Shown: positions 36,084 through 50,141, counted from the first letter of the stretch. The stretch: 64,000 nt of DNA from Phallusia fumigata (GCA_008931825.1 QXVZ01013385.1:23924-87923), one strand, 5' to 3'. The notes: generated by a model from the letters alone, not told the origin. Numbers and translations: made by a program.

Positions 36084-36773
36084 TAAAAACATTTTTTTTA
36101 TATTTTAGTTTTCATTTACATCATGTTTTACTGTGACCATTTGTTGCAAATATATTGCGTTACAAACTGAACACATGTGTTTGGCAACTTAAACTATGAT
36201 TGTTTAAAGATAACATTATTGTACAATAACAGTCCATGCATGTGTAAAGATTTCTGTCATGCCTGAATTGTTCATTTTGCAAAGTTATTCACATCTAGAA
36301 AAAATATCATCAATGCCAGTTGTAACTTGAATTTTTCTTTCTCTTGTTTGCTGCTAAAAATGTCAAGTTTAAAATTACCAAAAGAATTCCCTTGCCAGAG
36401 AAAACACGCCTGCCGATATCAATGGTAGCAAAACAGCCGACAGATGATTTCTGATGCCGGGATGTTTGCGTACATGGGTTAATCAAGTTACAACAATGTA
36501 TTGTATTGTATTTAATTTACAGTAGAGTACAGGCGATAACACGTGAAATGCCATTAAATCTGTTCTACTTTTTTATACACAACATGTTTTGCCAACAAAC
36601 TTATGCCGCCGGGTGCACCATCGAGTCGTATTAAAGCGCCAAATCCAAAGAGAGTGTGTCCGTTTATTGCCGCAAGTTGCCAAGTTCAGTGTCGCACAAA
36701 CAAGTAGTAATATGAAACTGAAACTATAGACCACAGCAGTAGGTTTTGATCTCGATGCGCTGCTATTAACAGC
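36084..36773. other. Intergenic, POLR3E 3'UTR and FANCG-like 5' region
   Basis: AT-rich spacer between two same-strand genes. AATAAA overlaps the POLR3E stop region at 36082-36087. No coding exon is seen. At 690 bp the spacing is too wide to suggest an operon. Confidence 0.55.
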
Positions 36774-39036
36774 ATGGAGGTGGGCTGCGAGCGTAAACCA
36801 AATGCAAATTTTCAGTTGGAGTGGAAAAAGACGAAAGGTAAGGTAGGCCACGTAATTGTAGCGAACCACGTTGCAATAAATTTTATCCAAGTTTTTTGCA
36901 AGGCTTACCCTGGAGTATTGAAAATTGTTGTGTCAACTTACGGGCATGCTACAACTGCATTGTGCAATCCTTTGCAAATGACATTGAACTTGTGTCTGGA
37001 GTTGGTGCAGATTGGTATGATATGCAAGTTAACCTTAGCTTAAAAAAAGGTATGAGAAAAATGGAAGTGTGCAAAAAGTTATATCTGCATGTTGCAACAA
37101 CCATTCTGTTTTTTTTTTAAGTTGCACAAGCAATAGCTTTAGAATGGACTGCACCTGAAAAAAATGTTTTAGATCCAAAAGATATTTTCCACAATGTTAA
37201 AACAGTACTTTCTCAAGTAAAGCAACTGCCAAATGAAAACAATAGTAAGCAAAGTGCATGGTTTCACTAACAGCTAAACTTTTGGTGGAGATCTGATTAT
37301 GTCTTAGGGGATATCATTGAAGAAGTACACAGATTGTTGTTAGTTCTCTGGTTTGTCTGGCTCACCAAAATTCCAAAACGGGAAACCAGGAATTTTTATG
37401 AAGAGTTTGGTCACCTTAAAGACAATACTATGGTATTTGCTAATGATATATGTGGAAGGTCTAAATGTTGTTAACTGTATTTTTGCTTTGTTTTAGATTA
37501 TTGAGGATTACATATTGAAAAGTTGTGTAAATGCCCTGCCCACAAAAGGCAATGAATGGGTTTTATTGGCTACAAAAAATGATTTGCCTATTCCTGAATC
37601 AATTAATTATTTTGTTGCCTGCACCCATTACACTCAAGATCAGGATGAGAAAGTGATTAGGTCATCACTCAATCAATTAGAATCCAATGTATCAGATACA
37701 GAAAAGGCATTGCTGAATAATCTTGTTGCATGTTCATACACCAAGAAAAGCAAAACCTTGCTTGGTCTACATTATGTGAGAAAAGCAATTAGCTGTTGCC
37801 CCAGTCAAAGTCCACTTATGAAGATGCTTCTTTATAATGTTGTTGTCATATTAAAAATTATGAAGCGGTATGATGCATGCATTAAAGCTGTAAAACTCCT
37901 AATGGAGAGATGTCAGTTTGCATCAAATGAATCTCACTTCATTGGTGAATCAATCCGATTTTACATCCTGCCAACATCAAACTCTGACATGTTTGCATCT
38001 GTTACAAACGTACCATTTTGTTTTGACATAAGTGAAGGATATATGATTTACCTCATTGCAAAATTTTATCTTCTCAATGGGGATTATAGAAACGCTTTCA
38101 GTTGGTTTTCCAAAATAAAAGGTGTTGAAAAAGACAATCATGTAACACTGGCACAATACTACCCAACAAAGCTGCACTTTGAAGCAGAGATGTTATTTTC
38201 AGCAGTCACCAGTGATAAAATGGAAATGCCAGAACAATCTGATGATTTTATTCATTACTGTGCCGTATACTTCAAAAAAGCCAACATGAAGGTGTCATTT
38301 GAAGCATCAAAACAATGCAGGATTTCTGACCTACTGTGCTGCATTAAAACAGGATCTGAACTCTTCTACTGCTTGTCAATAGAACTGTTTAAAGCAAAGT
38401 TATTGCCCCCGAGTTCGTTTGAGGAAAGGTTGAAAAACATGATCGAGGAACTTGACCACATAGCACCTATTCACAAAAAGGAAACACAGCTTGCAGATGC
38501 AAGCATAAAATACAAAAAGTGCTGTCAGCAGTATCAAAACATTATGTTGGCTTTATGTACCATTAAAGCAAAAGTCTTGTTCAACTATGCCTTTCTACTT
38601 GCGCTGAAAAGTCACCATAAGGTGGTATGCTGTTGAAAGAAAATTTTAGAATTAAAAATTTATTATTTTATGTTACAAAGTGCAGAAACAGCAAATCTTG
38701 GAATTGCTTCACACAGCTTTACAATTTGATTTAAAAAACTTGGAAATGAGATGGAATGTTACAGTATTGTTGCATAAAATTGGTAAAAGGGAAGAAGGAA
38801 TTAAAACATGGTGCAAGACCAGGGGTGTCAATGTTAATCAACCCAAAAGTAAAGTAAGTGGTGTAAGTTTAACACAACATTTTTTATGTGAATGTATTTT
38901 CCACCTGTTGCAGCTTGTTCAATTAAGAGATGAAAAACAAGCAGTAGCACAACAAGAAATCCTCCCAGCAAAAAAAGAAATCATCCGAAGAGATGTTTCA
39001 ATTTTAACAGAACTGGTGGAGGCATTTTCAGTGTAA
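36774..39036 (+). CDS. FANCG: FANCG-like TPR protein
   Basis: Seven exons, 36774-36837, 36903-37049, 37122-37244, 37308-37432, 37497-38621, 38686-38853 and 38914-39036, sum to 1875 nt or 624 residues (human FANCG 622). FANCG is a TPR scaffold of the Fanconi anaemia core complex, which monoubiquitinates FANCD2-FANCI at crosslinks. The protein is helical throughout, with TPR-like units, for example YVRKAISCCPSQSPLMKMLL, RYDACIKAVKLLMERCQ, YLIAKFYLLNGDYRNAFSWF and the C-terminal ILELLHTALQFDLKN with VLLHKIGKREEGIKTW. The order and spacing of these units follow FANCG as I remember it, but sequence identity is low. Another TPR protein remains possible. The gene converges on LZIC with only 45 bp between stop codons. 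Confidence 0.55.
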
Positions 39037-39066
39037 TCAAACGAATACTTTTTCAAAACAAAAAAG

Positions 39067-39072
39067 AATAAA
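39067..39072 (+). terminator. Poly(A) signal of the FANCG-like gene
   Basis: AATAAA 31 bp after the stop codon. It sits just 10 bp before the LZIC stop on the other strand, so the FANCG-like 3' end very probably runs into LZIC coding sequence in antisense. Confidence 0.7.
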
Positions 39073-39081
39073 TTGCAAATA

Positions 39082-40265
<1,184 letters not shown>

Positions 40266-41077
40266 GTCACATGACAGAGTTTGTGTGAATCAGTTTTCAC
40301 AACTCATCATAACTTGATTACGTGTGTTGTGGAAAACCATTGTGAAGTTTGTTGCGCCTTCTTCTTTCGCGTGTTGTTCTCGTCACGGTTCAACGCGCAG
40401 TCCTTTGTACATTCTCCAGTTTCATACAACCTAGATAGAAGCTGGTCTCCCTTCTAAAATCTTGCAAAGTTGGTTTCTCGTTTGTACCGACAACTTAGCA
40501 ATGTTTGCCTACGGTGTACTATAAGTGTGTATGTGGAGAAGTAGGACCAGATTGCGTTGTAACGTAATTAAGTACAATACGTGTGACTTGTGTAAAGGGT
40601 CTATAAACTCTTAGGTCATTACCTAATGTGTTGGCGGAGAAACTCGTAGTCAATCAGTTAATATGACATATTGGCGTATTTGGTCCATGACTTCATGTCG
40701 TGATTATGACTGGCAGAAAGAATACAGAATCCTGGTAGCTCCCAAATTTGCTGTTATATTTCTAAACAAGGGTTTTGCCAATATCTTCGCAGTTCGTAAG
40801 TCCAAGTACAATAATTAGTGATAACAACGGTCTGTACAGTTGAATACTTTATGCAGATAAAATCCAAAATGAATTTTGCGCTAGAAGCTTATAGATTTTA
40901 CCTTGTCTCATTGATGTACATTAATTTACTATTGCTTAAAAAATATGCTGACATGTTGTTATGTTAGGTGTTTTGTGTAAAATAAAATGTGAAAAATGAA
41001 GTATATTAAATAACACAAGAAACGAATTACAATTGGCTGATGTATGACCTGTTTCACCCAGTCAGTGGCAGCAAATA
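40266..41077. promoter_or_regulatory. Shared intergenic region between divergent LZIC and LMBR1
   Basis: An 812-bp head-to-head spacer that must hold the LZIC promoter and probably the LMBR1 one. TTTCACCCAG ending near 41059, 19 bp before the LMBR1 ATG, is a possible 5'UTR or spliced-leader acceptor. I see no TATA box in a convincing position and no coding exon. Confidence 0.45.
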
Positions 41078-44000
41078 ATGTTTGAATGGGCTATTGCGAC
41101 AGATGATGCATACTATCAACAGTCAATAGAAGAAAAGGAGGAGGAATTTAATAATGTGGTAAGTGTTAGTACACATCTACAGGCACAAAGCCTACAATAT
41201 GTACAAGGTGGCAAATGTATGTCACAATGTGGTGTAACAATGATGGGTAAGAATTTACAGGTAGAATGTCATATATTTTACATGATACGGCAAGCAAAAG
41301 CTTTATACTATTCATGTGTATGCAGCATATTGTAAGTAAACTTGTTAAAAAGAAAGTTCCTAATCACCCCATTTGTAAAAACAAAGTCCACCTTGTATTA
41401 GATTGCAGAAAACTGATCAAAAACCCTAGGAGGCTGCCAGACCCTACGTATACATCATTGACTTTATTATGTTTAGTATTTTGCATTCACTCATAAGTAA
41501 AATTAAAAATGTTAATAAAAGTGAACTTAACTGTTGTATAAAGTGTTTGTTGAACTTATAATGTTTTATCACTGATCACTGAGGTTTTCATTCAGGTCCG
41601 GGAAAACATCATTGCACTTCTTACTTTTATTGTCTTGTACCTTTGTTCATATTTTATAATCTTGCGGTACCATGCGAAGCGGGAGCGAGATGGGTTGTAC
41701 GACACTGATGAAGATGCACAGGCATACAGGTAAATATCGCTCTTTTTCCCCTGTCATTCTGTACAAACACTGACATGGATATTCTACTTGTAGAATCTCA
41801 TTTTACTTATGTTGTTTTACACTGGCTGTGTCATTTGGAAGTGTCTTTATGTTGCCTATGTCGATGATTGGAAATGAAGTGGTACATTTACATCCTGATA
41901 GTTACTGGGTACAGTGGTTAAATGGAGCATTGATTCACAGTAAGATTCAATTACCTGAGATTTAACTGGTATTTATAACAGCTTGTATATAATTAACCAA
42001 TATTTGTTGCAGCTTTTTGGCAGTGGACATTTAGATTCAGCAATCTTTCCCTATTTGTTCTGCTTCCCTTTTCCTACTTTTTTACCGAATCTGAAGGTTT
42101 TTCGGGATACCGCCGTGGCCTCATGCCACGTGTTTATGAAACTCTTACAGTGTTGTTGCTTTTGTTAGTGCTTGTGTTTGGCTTCTCTGTGTTGGCTTTA
42201 GCTTTTTTTGACAAGGATGATTCAGCCCAGGTAAGAAGTTAGTGTGGTATGGTGTAATACAAGTTAAATATAAGTTTATTGCTAGATTATGCCTGACTGC
42301 AAGAGCTTATTTAATGTTGTGGCGTACCAGTGTAGTAGCCTAAATGCATATTCTGTTTTAAACAGAAAATTCTTGTGATGGTCAGTGAGTCCTATCTTCA
42401 GTACTTGTACTCCTTTCTTCTATGCGCAAGTGTTTTTTTTATGGTGGCTGGTTGTGCCCCAATTGGTTTCATCACGCTATTTGATGCTGTGGGCCATTTA
42501 CTTGTTAAACCCAAAATTTTTGAAAATAATGATGAGAAAATTGCACGGGAAACAATGGAAGAGGTTTGTGTGATTAAATGTACTGACAGTTATAAACTGC
42601 TCTTTCGCTCATAAGAAGCTTTATTTATACCTATCGACCAAAAAAACAGAAGCTGTTTTATACAACAGTTAGGGCGGTGGTTCCCAACCTTTTTTTGATG
42701 CCTTCCCACCTTCCCTTGCTTAGGAACTTTTCATTCCTCCCCTACTAGACAAGAATTGATAAAAAACAATATTATAAAGTTTGGAACCACTGGTCTACCT
42801 CAAAAGAAATACTAAACTTATCATAAATACCTTTACTATAAGGTTGAAAATTTTCCCCTTAACCCATTAAATTCCTCCCTGGTTGGGAACCGCTGAGTTA
42901 GGTTATTTCATGCTTATGTATTACATAAGGTGAAACAGATTACTTTATTAGCATCACCTTACAAGGACATGATATTCAGCATTATTGTTGTTAAGCAATG
43001 AAAACATTTGCCTGCTGCAAGAAATTATCTACCACTTTCTCTTGTAACCAAAGTAGTAAAACTGGCTATTTGTTTGTGCAACATGAAACATGCATATTCT
43101 TTAATGGAGCCTTGAGGTCTACTCTTTGAAAAAGTTAACCAGATTATTTTTAACACTGCACACATGTTACTGCCCTACAGAAATGCTTTACCTATACAAT
43201 GGACTCATTTGCCTTTTACAGGAAGCGCTACAGCAGAAACTAAAGTCTAAAACATTTGTCAGTCGTCTTAGTCCCAATGGGTACAAAGCATTGCAGAGAA
43301 AGCTACATTCTGTGCACGAGAACAGAATGAAGCTGGAAAAGCGTAAAAAAGCTTCTTCTTTTGAACGAAACATTGGTTATCCTTTGGTTGTTCTAATTAT
43401 TTTGGCACTAACAGGCCTTGCTTTGTTTTTGGTAAGTGTTTTTTTTAATTAGAAAGAAAACTCGTAACTAAATTTTAACTCGTTTTCTTTTAGGTTTCAA
43501 TCCATATTTTAAAGTTAGTGTTTATTGGTGACCATGAGTTACATCCCAGTACAGTAAAGGAAGAGTTTGGCAAGGACTACAGGTATATTAAAAAAATTGT
43601 TGCACAGCTAATAAGATACCTCCACATAATTGATTGGCCAAACTTTTTATTGTTAAACAGAAAATTTCACAGTGACAAAACTTGTCCGAAATCCCCCAGC
43701 GTTATGGAACAACCTGTCAAACCCACCAATAACCATTGGTGGAAATTTTGGGCTTCCCCTTCAATCGAAAAGGACCCATTGAAAGAAAAGGGTCGTTGCT
43801 CAGAAGCAGCAAAATACCAGGATGAAAAATCACATTTTCATTCACTTGGTGCTGCTTCACTGTCCACATTTGGTCTTATTGGGACACTGCTTGAGGCAGT
43901 GGTGATTTTGTATCTCATGCTTGCATCTGTGATCGGGTTTTACAAACTTCCTGGCTTCAAAAACTTGCGACCCATAGCCCATGAAACTACCATGACAAAA

Positions 44001-44740
44001 CTCATCGCAAACTGCTATGCAATGCAGTTGCTCAGTGCATCCCTTCCTGTGCTTTCAAGGGTATTAGGTAATGCACTGAATTAGGTTTGGGAGTCACAGT
44101 CATGCTAATGATCTTGTTGATTGTGTGCAGGAATTACTGATTTTGACCTGCAGGGAAAATTTGGGACATTCTCCTGGCTTGGTGATTTTCACATTATTTT
44201 TGCCTTTAATGTTATTTTTGCTGCCGTCACTGCTTTGTGCTTGGTAAGCAAGGTGACTGCCAAGATCCGTTATGAGCTTTACAAGGCACTGCGTAAGTAG
44301 AAAATAAACTGTACAGTGTGATTTTAATATCAAATGCCTGTGAGACTAATATTTGTTTTTCTGCGTTATTGCCATGTGGTTTTTGGTATTCTTTATAAAA
44401 CTGTAAGCAACAAATATATATCTAAAGTATTCTTTAATTTTTTCTGCCTAATCTTAATTGTAGCAATGTTTTAGAGTACAACCGCAATGTAATAGTTCAT
44501 CTGGCAACGAAACACAAGCTGCCTTTGAGTTCTACTAGCAGTCCATCAGTTGCACAGAAAATCAATTCCAGTACTGATGTTTCCTTTGCGATGAGTCAAT
44601 GTGAAGCAACTGAAGCAGAAATCGTTCTTCCAGAAACTGTGCATGCTACTACACCTAAAGGCACTGATGTCGGATCAACAACGCCATTGGCACCAAGAAC
44701 CTTTTTAACCACAACAGCACCTAAAACTGCACATCACTAA
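41078..44740 (+). CDS. LMBR1: LMBR1/LIMR-family multipass membrane protein
   Basis: Nine exons, 41078-41158, 41596-41729, 41794-41939, 42013-42230, 42366-42563, 43222-43431, 43494-44067, 44131-44292 and 44475-44740, sum to 1989 nt or 662 residues (human LMBR1 490). The family is a lipocalin-receptor-like protein with about nine membrane segments. Matching blocks include VRENIIALLTFIVLYLCSYF, QWLNGALIH, FSNLSLFVLLPFSYFFTESE, LVKPKIFE, a coiled-coil RKLHSVHENRMKLEKRKKAS, LGAASLSTFGLIGTLLEAVV, ETTMTKLIANC and FSWLGDFHIIF. The loop between GDHELHP and the LSTFG segment is about 100 residues, against about 15 in vertebrates, and the C-terminal tail is Ser/Thr-rich. LMBR1 and LMBR1L are one gene outside vertebrates. 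In vertebrates LMBR1 hosts the Shh limb enhancer; whether that linkage exists here cannot be seen. Confidence 0.93.
42675..42895. mobile_element. SPIN-like hAT MITE in LMBR1 intron 5, 221 bp
   Basis: The left terminus CGGTGGTTCCCAACC and the reverse complement of the right terminus, CAGCGGTTCCCAACC, differ at two of 15 positions. Flanking 8-mers AGTTAGGG (42667-42674) and AGTTAGGT (42896-42903) match at 7 of 8. The CAGYGGTTCYCAACC end is the hallmark of SPIN-type hAT elements. No ORF is present. The insertion enlarges an intron that is otherwise free of features. Confidence 0.8.
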
Positions 44741-46099
44741 GTTGTATTGGGTAAAATAAGCCATAGATGCAAGTGGTGCTTATTTATTGCTTTAAGTTCA
44801 TAATTTTACCCTTTTTGTTAGTAATGCAACTATAAGCATTTTGTTGAACTTCAGTTGTATATGTGCCTGCCTTGAAAATGTCAAGTGCCAATGTGCAGGT
44901 TAATTCTGTTACTTTTTGTTTAAACTTGTATTGAGTTGTTTTTTATCGTTATAATTTCGTACAAATTACTTTTTCGCTGCAGTTATGTTATCTATTTTTG
45001 TTGTAGTCAGCATTTACGGCACTCATTCTTCAAGTGGTCTGTGCTTCACAATGTTGACCAGCAAGTGTAACTTTTAAAGACTGGCTGAAACCATGACTTT
45101 GTCTTGTTTTTAGTGCCTGCCATTTGCTTATGCCGTTTCACATTTTAAGTCATAGCTGAAAAGTAGGTTGGCAATATACTGCACAATGCTTTCTGTCCAG
45201 TCTTATCAAAATCTTCAACAAGCTACATGTAAATTTTTTTGCTTGCTCATTGCAAGAGTGGAATAAATATATTTTATATGTTTAGTTATTAGCAGGTATC
45301 GAAGTGTCATGTAACCAATGAACCTTCATGTCAAGAAGATTACAACAAAAACACCAAATGGCATGTTAGATGTATAGAATGTAGGGTGATAAGCAAAAGA
45401 TGAAGCAGAATGAGACCGAATGTCCAAACCTCCCTATTATTTCTACAAACTTAATGAAACCTGTACAACTGGGATTTTGAATTAATGCTGCACAGCTTTT
45501 TCTTAAGCCTGTCGGCCAATCTGGCTGTGAAAAGACTTAATTTGAGTAAATCTATGCTATAATCATGTGGATAATAAACACACCTTTGTCAAGTAACATA
45601 TTTTCTTTCTGAATAATGTTTTTAGGGATTGCACAAAACTATTAACAGTGATTCTTGAAGACAGCGAATAAGGAACAACAAAAGAAATAAATGGTATGGT
45701 CAAGCGAAAACATTGCTGAAACAAGCATCTGAAAATAAAATCAATTATACAAATTGTGAGCAGAAATTTGACCACAATTTAGAATCATCACAGTTACAAC
45801 ATTACTAAATTCACCAAACTGAAGTATAGCTTATCACAAAGTTAATCATGTTGTTTGTTAAATTTATGCATAAGCAGGTCAGACCAAGCAAGTTTGTCAT
45901 TGAGATTTTGAAGAAGAGCTGGTAAAATAATGTGGAGCTGCCAACATAGATCAACATGGCTGGTAGCAAAATAAATGGGAAGCTATCTGGCAATGTTGGT
46001 CTCCAAAGTTACTTTTTATGAAAAGTAGATGTAGGTTTTCCATACCTGTTAAAGTGAATTTTGGATACATGGTAGCATTTTACCATTTAAAACAACCTA
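44741..46099. other. 3' regions of LMBR1 and the ZBED-like gene
   Basis: The AT-rich spacer between two convergent genes. AATAAA occurs at about 45261-45266 on the forward strand, a late candidate poly(A) site for LMBR1. I see no coding exon; the ORFs on either strand lack family signatures. Confidence 0.5.
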
Positions 46100-49000
46100 C
46101 TACTGGTCAACTAGTTTCCACAAGTCTTGATGACGAATCATATTTTCCCTCAAAAATATGACATCTTCAGAATGCTGCTTGGTGTCCTTGTCAACACAGC
46201 GGACTGCTGGACTTTTAAAGACACATTGGTCAAGCTGTGCCACAGACAATGGAACTTTTAGGTATTTTAAGGCAAGCTTTGAGAGATCTGGCCAAGTTGT
46301 GCTGTAATCCGTCCAGTAAAAAATTGGGCTTGTAGGAACTGAAGAACAATCATTCATGTACTGCTGCACCTGATGCTTTATATTGTTCGAAAACTTTAGT
46401 TTCCCAAACGAGGGGCAAGATGTTGCTGCATTCATTGCTTCCACAGTGTCGTCCAAATTAGTTTTTGCAATGAAATGCGTTATTCGTTTCACACAGGAAT
46501 GTGGAATGTGGTGTTTTAGTCTAAGAAAATGTAAGGCAATTTAAAAAACTGTATGCTGTAAGTGTCAAAATGTTTATGGTTTAGTCATAACTTAGTTTCA
46601 CTGCGGTTGAAATCAACTTCCCTATCATGCACTGGTTTTATTGTTAGAGTTTTCCATTAGCTTCTACAGTTCCATTTTAAATATTGTTCATTTAAATTGC
46701 AACTTTTTTGTATTCCATAGCTATGGCCATTCAATTTACATCATAGCCAGAAAAGAACAAGTGTTGTGATTTGATTTAGCTATTGATATGGCATATTTCT
46801 ATTTATCCGTAAATTAAAAAATATACATACCCCGGATGCAAAAACGTGCTGACAAGGTAATCATTGTGGTCAAGAACTGTGTCTTTCAGGGTTGAGCAAG
46901 CTTCACAAAGTTGATTCAGCAAGTTCGCTACAACTTGGTTGTCACCACCATCTCTCAGTTTTCTGCACAAAATAAGAACAGATATATTTATGGTTGGCAA
47001 AAAAACTAGCTCTCAAGGTGACTCAAACGTTGCATTTAAATCTAAATACAGAGTTTGGTATGCTTTGAGTTTCAAAAACAGTGATCTGAATTTGTTTTAA
47101 TGTGGTAAAAGTATGATCAATTTTTTGCCCAAACAGAAAAGTGGCAGTTAGTTAACTTTTATTAGGTAGTTTATATGTGTATACGTACTTCACTTTAGAT
47201 GTCAGCTCCATAGCAATAGGAATGCCATTGCCCAAAGGTTCTTCACTTGCTTCTTCCATTGCCTTTTCGAATGGTTGAAAAATGTTAACCAAAGACAGAC
47301 ATATTTCCCAATCCACATCATTTAGGGTGGTACATATCAAGTCAGTTGTTTCCCCAAGCATCAAAATTTCACTTTTTAACTCCAACAGTCTTTGCATCAT
47401 TTGATAGAATGACAATCCATTTTGTGAGGTTTGTGTGGCAAGAAGTAGGGGCTGCGGACGACCTAAATTAACTTGAATCCTTTCAAGTCGTTTCATTGCA
47501 CTGTCGGTTTGTTGAAAATATGTTACAATATTGTGTGCCTTCTGAATAGCTTTACCAACACTTGTTTTATTTTGTTGGGCCATTACATTGGCAAAGCTTT
47601 CTTTCAGTTGAGATCGAAAACATGTCAACTGCTTAAAGTTTTTGAGGAATTTGCTATTTGCTATTGCACTATTTAGAACCTTGTTTGTTCCTACCACTAC
47701 ATGGGTCACATTTGGCTTCCATTTCTCTTGCAATGATGCTTTACTTTGAGTATGCTCAAAATGGATTGCATCAGTTTCAACTGTTTGAGTCCCAGAAGAA
47801 CTTACATCGTTTTCTGACCAGTCCTTTCTGAGGTATGGCTCAATCGCATTTGAAATAAGAGCAACCAAATGATCAGGTTCTGCATCAGGATTTAAAAAGC
47901 GAAATGCAAGCATCATTTGCACTTTGGCACTCAATGAAGACCCAAGCGCTGAGTACGGTGAAAATTGAAGATTATTAAAATGGACAAAAATAGCCATGAA
48001 AGAACAATCAACCTGAGGCTTAAAAAGTTCAATAGATATTGATACAAAAGGGACAGCTTGAACAGTGTTACTGATGTGTTGAGTCACTTTGTCCTTGATA
48101 CAAAAAAGACGGTGTAGAATATGCTTTTTGGACATAATGTAACTTGGGTGGGCTTTCCCAATGAGAGCTGAGAAACCATTTCCATCAAGTAATTGACTGG
48201 ATGGAAGATCATTTATCAGGTACCGCATGATGCCATTTGTAACACCTTGTTGACTGTTATTTGTTTCCGGGCTGCTTGTTTCAGTCAACTGGTCTTCAAG
48301 GCTAAAACAAGATTCCAAGGTGGTGTCATTTAATTTATTGTTGGCTGATTGGTTTCTAGCACACATATTTAAATGTTCCAGATCTTCTTTAATTTCACCA
48401 ATAGGGTGCAACACAACATATTTCTCAGTTGCATCATTAGTGACTTGATTTTTAGTTTTAGACAAATTTGTACTTTTCTTTTCATCAAGGACAATAGCAG
48501 AACTTTGGGGTGTTTCTATTGATGGCTTTGAATCAACACACTTCTTGAGGTGAACCCACAAATTGGTGGTATTGCCAAATGGCCGTCTTATGACTAGTTG
48601 GCAGGAAAGGCATATTGCTGAAGTTTTGTCATGTGGACTTTTGACAAAATAGTCCCACACTTTTGATTGCTTTTTACCAGAGGTGTTTTTCTTTTTTCTT
48701 GTTCTGACTTTCTCCAATTTTGGCAGACGTTTCTGGTGGATATGCATAGTTCCTCTATTTTCAAAGCAATTTTTTTTGTGTTTCCATAAGCAGGAAGTAT
48801 TTCCACCTTGAAACCTTACAGGCTGTTTGCATGAATTACAGAAGGCATGCAGGTTGTTCTGGTCTGGTGTAAAGTAATTCCAAACATGAGATCTTTTCGC
48901 ATATGTTCCTCTTTGTGTTCTCTTTTGATGACATTTCTTTTCAACAATTTTTGGAACAATCTGCTGGGAACTACATTTTTCATAGTGCTTCCATAAATTC

Positions 49001-49104
49001 GTAGTATTTCCACATGGCCGTTTAATTACCTTCTTGCACAGATTGCATGTCACCAAGTTGCTGTCTGTCTCACACTTCACAAAATAATCCCATACTTTTG
49101 ACAT
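46100..49104 (-). CDS. Domesticated hAT transposase with three BED zinc fingers (ZBED-like)
   Basis: Exons 49104-47189, 46962-46831 and 46520-46100 sum to 2469 nt or 822 residues. Three BED fingers occupy residues about 2-45, 72-115 and 147-190. Each starts with an aromatic SKVWDYF-type motif, has CxxC (CNLC, CNSC, CLSC) and ends in NTTNLWxHxxxC or a close variant. About 310-600 corresponds to the RNase-H-like fold of hAT transposases (VPFVSISIELFKPQ, FMAIFVHFNN, LTCFRSQLKESF). The C-terminus resembles the hAT dimerisation domain (WPDLSKLALKYLKVP). The motif that normally carries the first catalytic Asp reads ISIELF and the second reads VVVGTNKV, so both Asp residues appear lost. It is probably a DNA-binding host protein like ZBED1, 4 or 6. 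Two introns and 822 open codons argue against a live or dying transposon. Confidence 0.88.
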
Positions 49105-49411
49105 GCCCTTCGTTCATATTTTCATTAATTTTAAACAAACATTGTGACATCTTTTATCCTTAAAACAATAATAAACGTTAATCCATTAACATTAAAACTG
49201 TTTTCTTTATCTCTCCATGCATAGTTAACAACGATAAATAATACCCGAAACAAAAGTAATTGTTTTGATGTTCCTTCGCCGTGAGTTTTTTCGCAGTTAC
49301 TAACCTTTTGCTAAAAATATTATTCATGTTACCCTGTTTCGTGTAAAGTATATTAACCGTTGTAGCAAAAATATCAATATCGCGTACTTGCAAGTTACGC
49401 CACCATAATGC

Positions 49412-49423
49412 GCCGCCATCTTG
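49412..49423 (-). promoter_or_regulatory. YY1-type site upstream of the ZBED-like gene
   Basis: CAAGATGGCGGC on the reverse strand, a full match to the YY1 core (AAnATGGCGGC). It lies 308 bp upstream of the ZBED-like start codon, in the sense orientation typical of promoter-proximal YY1 sites. A second ATGGCGGC core lies on the forward strand near 49636-49645, toward POLR2A. Confidence 0.5.
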
Positions 49424-50141
49424 AATTCGGCGCTTCCTGCTGTACGCGTTGACAGATTTAGCACAAATAATTCTATCACTTTGTGTAGTTTATAAAATAC
49501 GCACATGTTAGCTACGAATACACAAACTTATCTTATCGGTAGTTAAATAAAACATTGAAAGGAATATTAAAAAACAGCTTGGTTACGTACGTTTAATCTG
49601 GCCTGTAGTGTTTTGTTTAGAAGCTGGCATGATGGAAATGGCGGCGCCAACATCTCAGAGGGCCTTCAGCCTTCTCTCAAATCTATACCTATCCTACACT
49701 ACGCAACACGCTACTCGGCTAAAACTGGTAGGAGAGTGCGCTGTGCGATACTCTCTCGCATTGCATCGCCTTTTTTACTTCTCTCCTAACCAAACGCTAT
49801 CAATCAAAACCACAATTCACCCAATCAGAGAGCGAATGGACGCAGACTAGAAACCCAAATTTGGAGGATCGTGCTTCGTGGAGCAGAACGCTCCGCCCTT
49901 TTAAAATTTTATAAATACTGGCAACACGACTCATACTCTTCAGTCGCTGCGCTAGTGGTCAGGCAGCAGTATCTCTCGAAGAAGCTGGGCTGCGTCGCTG
50001 TGATTCATTGCTGATTTCTTTTATCTTTTGAAAAAAGGTAAAACAATGATTACAATTGTTTATGAATGGTATATCGAAATAGAGTAATAATTTTTAAAAT
50101 TTTATTTGCTAGTTTGATTATTTCTTGTCGTCACCCGTCGC

